From NCBI RefSeq assembly GCF_900113135.1, contig NZ_FOOH01000027.1, positions 1 to 52,286 of the forward strand: 52,286 nucleotides of DNA, written 5' to 3'. The position numbers and the translations under genes are program-made. This document shows, in pieces, positions 46,491-52,286 of the stretch (positions within the stretch are counted from its first letter, which is position 1; the number at the start of each line of letters is the position of its first letter). Source of the stretch: Salegentibacter agarivorans. Its GTDB lineage: Bacteria > Bacteroidota > Bacteroidia > Flavobacteriales > Flavobacteriaceae. A model generated the notes under the pieces. The model was not told where the DNA came from. It did not search any database and was given only the letters and a program-made list of their open reading frames with translations.

Positions 46491-46641
46491 ATCGTAATTT
46501 CTAAGTGAGAAACTAAGCTATGTTTAAAACTCCTGCCTGTATTTTAGGAATCCTTAAAATGATTACAAAAATGTTAATTAAATCGAAATAAATTGTAAAG
46601 TACTTTATATACAGGGCCTTACAGGAATTCATAAAAATTTA

Positions 46642-46659
46642 CGAAACCGTTATAGTTTA
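46642..46659. repeat. Direct repeat copy 1, CGAAACCGTTATAGTTTA
   Basis: Matches copy 2 (46709-46726) at 16 of 18 positions, same orientation, 67 bp apart. It lies upstream of the MFS gene that opens the operon, so it is a candidate regulator site. Confidence 0.6.
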
Positions 46660-46708
46660 ACATATGATACAAAAAGTTTAATTTTGATACCTAAATAAAA
46701 ATACTATT

Positions 46709-46726
46709 CGAAATCGATATAGTTTA
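46709..46726. repeat. Direct repeat copy 2, CGAAATCGATATAGTTTA
   Basis: Second copy of the 18-bp repeat, ending 6 nt from the regulator stop codon. Copies in the same orientation are what AraC-type DNA-binding domains usually recognise. Confidence 0.6.
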
Positions 46727-46732
46727 TTCAAG

Positions 46733-49459
46733 CTAGTTTCTGAACTTTTTTGGAGTAGTTCCATATTTATTCTTAAAGGAGGTGGAAAAATAGCCCGGAG
46801 AAGCATAACCTACTTCATAGGCAATTTCAGAGATATTTAAATTAGTTTCCTGTAGAAGACTCTTAGCTTTACTCAATCTTTGTGAATTTATATAATCGCT
46901 TATGCTAATTCCCATTATCGCTTTTACCTTTCGATAAAGTTGCACCCGCGAGATTCCCATTTGTTGCGCTAAATCTTCTACATTAAAATTAGCGTGCTTT
47001 AAATTCTTTTCAATAATTTGATTCAGATCTTTAAGAAAGTTCTGTTCAGAATCTTCAAATTTATTGTCTTTTACCTGATCTATCTTGTTGGTATAATAAT
47101 ACCGCAATTTTTCCCTGTTAAACAACGCTGAACGTAATGATTCCTTTAAAATTTCAAAATTAAAGGGTTTGGTGATATAAGAGTCGGCTCCCGCTTTCAA
47201 GGCCTTTATGCGAGATTCTTCATCGCCTAATGCTGTAAGAATCAAAGTTGGAATGTGGGAAGTTCGCAAATCCCTCTTAAGTTCCTGGCAGATCTCAAAA
47301 CCGCTTTTTTCTGGAAGGTTGATATCACAAATAATTACATCCGGAATAATTTCCAATGCTTTTTCAATAGCGTCTGTTCCATCAGAAAGTTCTACCCGGT
47401 AATCTCCCAGCAATCTTTTCTTCAAGAGATAAGATAGATCTTCATTATCTTCAATAATTAAAATAGTTTCAGCATTTCCATTTAAGGACTGCGAAAGCTC
47501 TTCCGGAATAAAAGTACTTTTTAATGCCTTTTCTGACTCTTCTTTCTTAATTTCTGAAGTATCTTCTGAAAATTCATATTCAGAAAGATGATTTTTACCC
47601 TTTAATAATTCAATTTTAAATTCCGCACCCTGATGCGATGAAACCGAAATATTACCTTTATGTAGTTCAACAAATTGTCGGGTAATATAAAGTCCGAGAC
47701 CGGAACTGGGTTTGGTGTTATTACCGGCCTGTCTAAATGGATCAAATATTTTTTGAAAATCTTCTTTTGGAATTCCTATCCCAGAATCTTTAAAACGCAC
47801 TTCAACTTTATCTTCGCCTCTCTCTTCTACCTTAATACTAATCTGTCCATTTTTAGGAGTGAATTTAAAAGCGTTGGAAAGCATATTAAAAAACACCTTG
47901 TCCATCATATCTCTATCCATATAAATCATAATCTCCTTATTGTTGGTCTCCAGACGAAGATCAATAGACTTTCTTAGCGCTTCGGTTTCAAAATCTTCAT
48001 ATATATTACTTATAAATTCGTATAAATTAGTTTTTAATGGCTTAAGCCTAAAGCTCCCGCTTTCCAGTTTTCTAAAATCTAGAAGTTCATTGATAAGCCT
48101 AAGCAACCTACCCGAATTTTTGCTTATAAGGTTAGTTTCATAAGCAAAATCTTTAAGCTGTTTATAAGGATTTTGTGATATACTTTCTATCGCGCTGGTA
48201 ATTAATGTTAGCGGAGTTTTAAATTCGTGAGAAAGAGCTGTAAAGAAATTGATCTTTACTTCATTTGAGACCTTTAATTGTTCTGCAAATTTTTCTATTT
48301 GATTGCGTTGGGTAATTATTTTCTCATTGTTTAGTTCCAGTCTGCGTTTTCGCTTCCTTAACTTAAATACCAAATAAACTGCCCAAAATCCAAGCAATAA
48401 GAGTAAAACAATTAGGCCAACCATAATTTTTAAAAGGTTGAACTGTGAGTTATAAGTAGCTACCTGTTCTGTGATTATTCTTTGTTGCTGTTCGATATCA
48501 TTTTGCTGCTGGTTCATTTTATTGAACTGATTCTGCATGATTTCCACATTCACCTTATCTATAACTACAGTACTCAGAATATTATTTTTGTCAATCTGGT
48601 CTCCCTCAAGTAGTTTAACAGCAAGCTTAATGGCTTCAGCACCACCAGTGGGGTAAAGCACGGTAGCTGCGAGAACATCTTCTTTTACAAGTTGTATTCC
48701 TCCGCTAGGGCCAAAAAGCCCGTCTACTCCAATTATTTGGATGCTATCTTCAAGATTTTTGCTACGTGCCACTTCCCAGGCACCCATTGCCATACGGTCG
48801 TTATGCGCAAAAATATAATCTATACTTCCCACTGAATCTAAAATAGATTTCAAATTATCACCTACTGAAGTTTTTTCCCAATCCCCTGCAATGGACGCCA
48901 CAATATCCACGTTCTCCTGATTGGTCACGACTTCATTAAATCCCTGGCTACGTTCAAAAGCCGGGGAAGAAGTTTGAAGTCCGGTTATTTCAATCAGCTC
49001 TAAGTTTTGATTAGGCTTTGAATTGGAAACAATATAATTTGCTGCATTTTTACCTATTTCAACATTATTTGCTCCCACATATGCGGTATAGTTGCTTCCT
49101 TCAATTTTACGGTCTATCACTATGGTTGGAATCCCGGCATTCATGGCTTTTTCTATTACCGGGGTGATAGGAACCGATTGAATGGGAGAGACGATTAAAA
49201 CATCTACTTCAGTAGAAATAAACTCTTCTATTTGCTTAATTTGTCTTGAGACATCATTTTGAGCATCTTTAATGTGAAGTTTATAACCGGGGTGCATAGA
49301 AGCTTCTACCTCCATCGCTCTGTTCATTTCTTTCCGCCAATTATCGGTAGTCATTGCCTGTACAAAACCAATCTGGAATTCATCCTGCTCTGGTTCGTCA
49401 GTACAGGAACCAAAAAACAAGAATCCGGCAATAACCAACACCAAACCTAAAAACCTCAT
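46733..49459 (-). CDS. Hybrid two-component system regulator with sugar-binding periplasmic domain
   Basis: A protein of about 908 residues that joins sensing and gene activation. Residues about 28-310 are a type I periplasmic sugar-binding domain with VIDRK, NDRMAMGAW and GVDG, the residues that hold the sugar in ribose-binding protein relatives. A helix (about 343-366) crosses the inner membrane. HisKA follows with His411 in LSHEFKTPLT, then the HATPase (NAFKFTPKNG, DSGIGIPKEDF, SGLGLYITRQ), a receiver domain with Asp in ICDINLPEKSG and an AraC-type DNA-binding end. BT1754 of B. thetaiotaomicron has the same layout and senses fructose. The start is the ATG at 49457-49459; the signal ends in a lipobox-like FFGSC. 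Confidence 0.93.
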   Translation of the reverse strand: MRFLGLVLVIAGFLFFGSCTDEPEQDEFQIGFVQAMTTDNWRKEMNRAMEVEASMHPGYKLHIKDAQNDVSRQIKQIEEFISTEVDVLIVSPIQSVPITPVIEKAMNAGIPTIVIDRKIEGSNYTAYVGANNVEIGKNAANYIVSNSKPNQNLELIEITGLQTSSPAFERSQGFNEVVTNQENVDIVASIAGDWEKTSVGDNLKSILDSVGSIDYIFAHNDRMAMGAWEVARSKNLEDSIQIIGVDGLFGPSGGIQLVKEDVLAATVLYPTGGAEAIKLAVKLLEGDQIDKNNILSTVVIDKVNVEIMQNQFNKMNQQQNDIEQQQRIITEQVATYNSQFNLLKIMVGLIVLLLLLGFWAVYLVFKLRKRKRRLELNNEKIITQRNQIEKFAEQLKVSNEVKINFFTALSHEFKTPLTLITSAIESISQNPYKQLKDFAYETNLISKNSGRLLRLINELLDFRKLESGSFRLKPLKTNLYEFISNIYEDFETEALRKSIDLRLETNNKEIMIYMDRDMMDKVFFNMLSNAFKFTPKNGQISIKVEERGEDKVEVRFKDSGIGIPKEDFQKIFDPFRQAGNNTKPSSGLGLYITRQFVELHKGNISVSSHQGAEFKIELLKGKNHLSEYEFSEDTSEIKKEESEKALKSTFIPEELSQSLNGNAETILIIEDNEDLSYLLKKRLLGDYRVELSDGTDAIEKALEIIPDVIICDINLPEKSGFEICQELKRDLRTSHIPTLILTALGDEESRIKALKAGADSYITKPFNFEILKESLRSALFNREKLRYYYTNKIDQVKDNKFEDSEQNFLKDLNQIIEKNLKHANFNVEDLAQQMGISRVQLYRKVKAIMGISISDYINSQRLSKAKSLLQETNLNISEIAYEVGYASPGYFSTSFKNKYGTTPKKFRN

Positions 49460-49560
49460 AAACAAAATATTGAATGGAAAAATTCCTCTAAAAAACCCGG
49501 GAAATTAATTAATGAAAGATAGAAAATGAATTTGGATAAATAAAAACCGCTTTTAAGACT

Positions 49561-49600
49561 TGTAAATTTCATTCAATTTTAAATGAACGTAAATTTTACA
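49561..49600. promoter_or_regulatory. Imperfect inverted repeat upstream of galK
   Basis: TGTAAATTTCATT (49561-49573) is inverted as AATGAACGTAAATTTTACA (49582-49600), with a 1-nt and a 3-nt insertion. It lies in the divergent region between the regulator and galK, just upstream of the galK -7 box, so it may be an operator. Confidence 0.4.
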
Positions 49601-49605
49601 TTTAT

Positions 49606-49613
49606 TATCTTTG
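49606..49613 (+). promoter_or_regulatory. -7 promoter box (TATCTTTG) for galK-galT
   Basis: A perfect TANNTTTG match. It overlaps the most upstream in-frame TTG (49611), so galK translation must begin further downstream. Confidence 0.55.
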
Positions 49614-49634
49614 AATTCTAAAAAGCAATTGCAA

Positions 49635-50798
49635 TTGAAACCAGTAGAGAATAATCATACTATTCCAGAAGATTTTAGGAATTTTAAAACCGAAGTAAAA
49701 GTCGCCTCCCCTGGGAGAATTAATTTAATTGGCGAACATACCGATTATAACCAGGGCTTTGTTATGCCCTCGGCCATAGACAAGAAAATCTATTTTAAAT
49801 TCAGGAAAAATAATAATGATAATCTATGCCGAATTTATAGTGAAACCTTTGAAACCTATGTAGAATTTAACCTGGATAAAATTTTAAAAAGTAAAAATTC
49901 CTGGGAGAATTATTTGCTTGGTGTAATTGATGAAATTCAGAAACTGGGGAAAACTCTTAAAGGTTTTGACTGTATTTTAAAGAGCGAATTACCCATTGGT
50001 GCAGGGATTAGCTCTTCAGCAGCGTTAGAATGTGGTTTTGCAGGCGGTTTAAATTCATTATTCAGTTTAAACCTGCCGCAAATGGAAATTGTAAAACTTT
50101 CCCAACGGGCAGAAAATAATTTTGTGGGCAGTAACTGCGGAATTATGGACCAATTTGCTTCAGTAATGAGCAAAAAGAATCATTTTATCAAACTGGATTG
50201 CGAATCTTTGGAAGCAGAATTTATTCCGGCAGAAATCAAGAATTGTAAATTGCTACTTTTAAATACCAATGTGTCCCATAACCTGGCCGATAGCGAATAC
50301 AATTCCCGCCGGCAGCAATGTGAAAATGCAGTGCAGATTATTCAGCAAAAATATCCGAAAGTAAAAGCTTTAAGGCACGTAAGTTTTGAAATGCTAGAAG
50401 AATTTAAAGAAAAAATTGGTCCTGTAAGTTTAAAACGCTGCCGCTACGTACTGAAAGAAAATGCACGTGTTATGAAAACCGAGAAAGCGTTAAGTAGCGG
50501 AAACTTAAAAGAGTTGGGGAAATTAATGTATGCTTCCCACCGCGGTTTGCAACATCAATATGAAGTAAGCTGCCCCGAGCTGGATTTTCTGGTTGATTTT
50601 TCTGAAGATAAAAGTTTTATTTACGGCTCCCGAATGATGGGCGGTGGTTTTGGCGGGTGTACCATAAATTTAATTGAAAGTGATAAAATTGATGAATATA
50701 TCACCGAAGTAACAAAAGCTTACCAGGAGAAATTTAATATTACTCCAACGCCAATAACGGTGGTACCTGATGAAGGGACCCAAATTACTAAAGTTTAA
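49635..50798 (+). CDS. galK: Galactokinase
   Basis: GHMP kinase of about 387 residues that phosphorylates galactose at C1 in the Leloir pathway. The substrate motif GRINLIGEHTDYNQGFVMP is near residue 27, the ATP loop is LPIGAGISSSAALE, and GSNCGIMDQFASV and the C-terminal GSRMMGGGFGGCTINL follow. No ATG lies before the substrate motif. The TTG at 49635 (MKPVENN) gives the same spacing to the motif as E. coli GalK. TTGs at 49629 and 49611 are alternatives, the latter on the promoter box. galT follows after 10 nt. Confidence 0.93.
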   Translation: MKPVENNHTIPEDFRNFKTEVKVASPGRINLIGEHTDYNQGFVMPSAIDKKIYFKFRKNNNDNLCRIYSETFETYVEFNLDKILKSKNSWENYLLGVIDEIQKLGKTLKGFDCILKSELPIGAGISSSAALECGFAGGLNSLFSLNLPQMEIVKLSQRAENNFVGSNCGIMDQFASVMSKKNHFIKLDCESLEAEFIPAEIKNCKLLLLNTNVSHNLADSEYNSRRQQCENAVQIIQQKYPKVKALRHVSFEMLEEFKEKIGPVSLKRCRYVLKENARVMKTEKALSSGNLKELGKLMYASHRGLQHQYEVSCPELDFLVDFSEDKSFIYGSRMMGGGFGGCTINLIESDKIDEYITEVTKAYQEKFNITPTPITVVPDEGTQITKV

Positions 50799-50808
50799 AT
50801 AGCGAAAA

Positions 50809-51849
50809 ATGAACACAGAACTAAACAAGCACCCGCATAGAAGATATAATATTTTAACCGGGGAATGGATTTTGGTATCACCCCACCGAACCAAGCGCCC
50901 CTGGCAGGGAAAAACCGAAAAAAATAACCAGGAAAAACGGGAAAGTTACGATGCATCCTGCTATTTATGTCCTGGAAATTCAAGAATGGGTGGAGAAACC
51001 AATCCCGATTATAAAGGTGTTCATTCTTTTGAAAATGATTTTCCCGCACTTCTCCCCAGCGGCCCCACTGATGATTTTGAAAACGGACTTTTAAAAGCAG
51101 AAAGTGAAACCGGAATTTGCAAAGTGGTATGCTTTTCTCCAGATCACTCCCTCACTCTCCCATTAATGGAGGTAGAAGATATCACAAAAGTGGTGGGCTT
51201 ATGGAAGAAAGAATTTGAAGAACTGGGTAGCAAAGAGAATATAAATTATGTTCAAATCTTTGAAAATAAAGGCGCCATGATGGGTTGCAGCAATCCGCAT
51301 CCTCACGGCCAAATTTGGTCTCAAAGATCTATTCCTACAGAAATTTTAAAGAAATCGCAACATTTTAAAGATTACTGGAATAAAAATAAGAGCAGTTTAT
51401 TGGGCGATTATTTAAAGCAAGAACTGGAATTAAATGAGCGTATTTTAGCAAAAAATGAACATTTTGTTGTGCTTATTCCATACTGGGCAGTTTGGCCCTA
51501 CGAGGCGATGATTATTCCCAAAAAACAACATCAACATATTGGGCAGTTGAATGCTGAAGAAGAAAAAGCTTTTGCTGAAATTATTAAAAAGCTCACTATA
51601 AAATACGATAACCTTTTTGAAACTTCTTTTCCTTATTCTTCAGGAATTCATCAGGCTCCAACTGATGGTAAAGAGTATCCGGAATGGCATTTTCATATGA
51701 GTTTTTATCCTCCACTATTAAGATCGGCTACGGTTAAGAAATTCATGGTAGGTTACGAAATGTTTGCCGGCCCACAAAGAGATATTACCGCAGAACAGGC
51801 AGCTCATAATTTACAGGAACTCCCTGATGTTCATTATTTAGAGCGGTAG
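50809..51849 (+). CDS. galT: Galactose-1-phosphate uridylyltransferase
   Basis: A 346-residue HIT-superfamily enzyme that swaps UMP between UDP-glucose and galactose-1-phosphate. The active site is NPHPHGQIWS with His164-Pro-His166, His166 being the nucleophile. Zinc-site cysteines lie in CYLCPGN, and RYNILTGEWILVSPHRTKRPWQG and the C-terminal EWHFHMSFYPPLLR are family segments. It is cotranscribed with galK. galE is not in the window. Confidence 0.95.
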   Translation: MNTELNKHPHRRYNILTGEWILVSPHRTKRPWQGKTEKNNQEKRESYDASCYLCPGNSRMGGETNPDYKGVHSFENDFPALLPSGPTDDFENGLLKAESETGICKVVCFSPDHSLTLPLMEVEDITKVVGLWKKEFEELGSKENINYVQIFENKGAMMGCSNPHPHGQIWSQRSIPTEILKKSQHFKDYWNKNKSSLLGDYLKQELELNERILAKNEHFVVLIPYWAVWPYEAMIIPKKQHQHIGQLNAEEEKAFAEIIKKLTIKYDNLFETSFPYSSGIHQAPTDGKEYPEWHFHMSFYPPLLRSATVKKFMVGYEMFAGPQRDITAEQAAHNLQELPDVHYLER

Positions 51850-51933
51850 ACAATTATGGGTTTGATTTTCATTTACTGATAAACAATTTATTCTTGTTCA
51901 CCTGAATTAAATTACCGGTAAATCTAAGCTATA
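51850..51933. other. galT-intron intergenic stretch
   Basis: AT-rich and gene-free. Only a short palindrome, TACCGGTA, is seen. It becomes the 3' exon flank of the group II intron. Confidence 0.5.
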
Positions 51934-52286
51934 ATCAAGTAGGGTGAAGATAATAAATATTTGAGCATTTATTATCTTCATCCCTCTTCCAGAACCGTGC
52001 ATACGGGTCTCGTACACGGCTCATGTTAAATCTTATTCAGTACTGTTTGATAGTACTGATGCAAAGTGTTCCCTTCAACTGTGTCCATTGCGTACAACCC
52101 TAATTCTGAGAAGTACTTATTTGGCAGGGCATAGTGTATTAAATTGGTGGAGGAGTTTCTCCATCGGGTTACCGATATCTTCAGAAAATTCCCCTTATAA
52201 CCCATACGCCTTAGTTGTCGGTGAAGAGGTTTCCAGCTTTTCCAGCTTTTCATCACCATCATTCGTAACCTTCTCCTGATCCAGCT
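51934..52286 (-). mobile_element. Group II intron, 3' end (minus strand), truncated by the window edge
   Basis: Reading the minus strand, the maturase ORF ends at 52026. Domain V follows from 52022 to about 51988: GAGCCGTG pairs with CACGGTTC, the catalytic AGC region lies at its 5' base, and GAAGAGGG follows. Domain VI is a 14-bp stem (51945-51958 with 51967-51980) flanked by AGGG and CCCT. The 3' end is probably at CCCTACTTGAT (last base near 51934), similar to CCCTACTTCAC of the lactococcal LtrB intron. The 5' end and the rest of the ORF lie outside the window. Confidence 0.82.
52026..52286 (-). CDS. ltrA: Group II intron reverse transcriptase/maturase, C-terminal part
   Basis: The frame is open to the right window edge (86 codons visible) and begins SWIRRRLRMMVMKSWKSWKP. 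This matches the usual intron-encoded protein tail, IRRRLRM..WKxWK, followed by RQLRRMGYKGNF, KISVTRWRNSSTNLIHYALPNKYF and a short end. This is the maturase (X) domain end; no HNH endonuclease domain follows. It terminates 4 nt before domain V, as expected for an ORF in domain IV. The gene symbol is by family only. Confidence 0.85.
   Translation of the reverse strand, partial: SWIRRRLRMMVMKSWKSWKPLHRQLRRMGYKGNFLKISVTRWRNSSTNLIHYALPNKYFSELGLYAMDTVEGNTLHQYYQTVLNKI

Noticed and set aside
1-52286. CRISPR arrays, tRNA or rRNA genes
   Set aside because: No regular short direct repeats with spacers, no cloverleaf with CCA-type acceptor, and no rRNA-like sequence were noticed by eye.

Overview
The window is chromosomal DNA from a marine-type member of the Flavobacteriaceae, most likely near Gramella, Salegentibacter or Zunongwangia; this placement is inference. 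The support is AT-rich DNA, type IX secretion and gliding genes (PorP/SprF-like, PorV, GldJ, a type B C-terminal sorting domain), a SusC/SusD locus, a hybrid two-component regulator, and repeated upstream TANNTTTG boxes, the Bacteroidetes -7 promoter element. Few genes have a clear Shine-Dalgarno sequence.

Left part (1-13.8 kb). A large repeat-rich secreted protein enters from the left edge and is cut by one in-frame TAA. It is followed by a PorP/SprF-like and OmpA-family pair. Next come a DUF4136 lipoprotein, obgE and an HPRT-adenylate kinase fusion on the minus strand, then purK-purE and an M3 oligopeptidase on the plus strand. A 134-bp imperfect palindrome precedes an ECF-like sigma factor and its small putative zinc-binding partner. 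A UbiA-like membrane protein converges on that pair.

Middle part (13.8-36.1 kb). This holds gcvP; a KASIII-like enzyme, methyltransferase and GT2 cluster; a PafA-type alkaline phosphatase; an MlaE/MlaF pair; a tight minus-strand operon (M28 peptidase, SDR, SprT-like, ManC, DUF389); pyruvate dehydrogenase E1-alpha and a two-lipoyl E2; cytidine deaminase; porV and gldJ, transcribed divergently; murF; and a DUF4403-like protein. A 484-bp gene-free gap follows, with two short palindromes and a strong plus-strand RNA hairpin.

Right part (36.6-52.3 kb). A fructan/sucrose utilisation locus runs on the minus strand. In transcription order it has a sensor-regulator with a sugar-binding periplasmic domain, an MFS sugar porter, a GH32 lipoprotein, SusC, SusD, a PfkB fructokinase and a BASS-family transporter. 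The model is that GH32 releases fructose, SusC/SusD and the MFS porter import it, the kinase phosphorylates it, and the regulator senses free fructose, as described for the Bacteroides thetaiotaomicron fructan locus. galK-galT diverge from the regulator. The right edge holds the 3' end of a group II intron on the minus strand: the maturase C-terminus, domain V and domain VI.

Most of the window is ordinary flavobacterial core genome. The parts most worth a second look are the nonsense-interrupted adhesin, the HPRT-Adk fusion, the 134-bp palindrome, the 18-bp direct repeat between the regulator and the MFS gene, the lipobox on the regulator, the RNA hairpin at 36554-36613 and the intron end. 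I did not find a convincing wholly new system.
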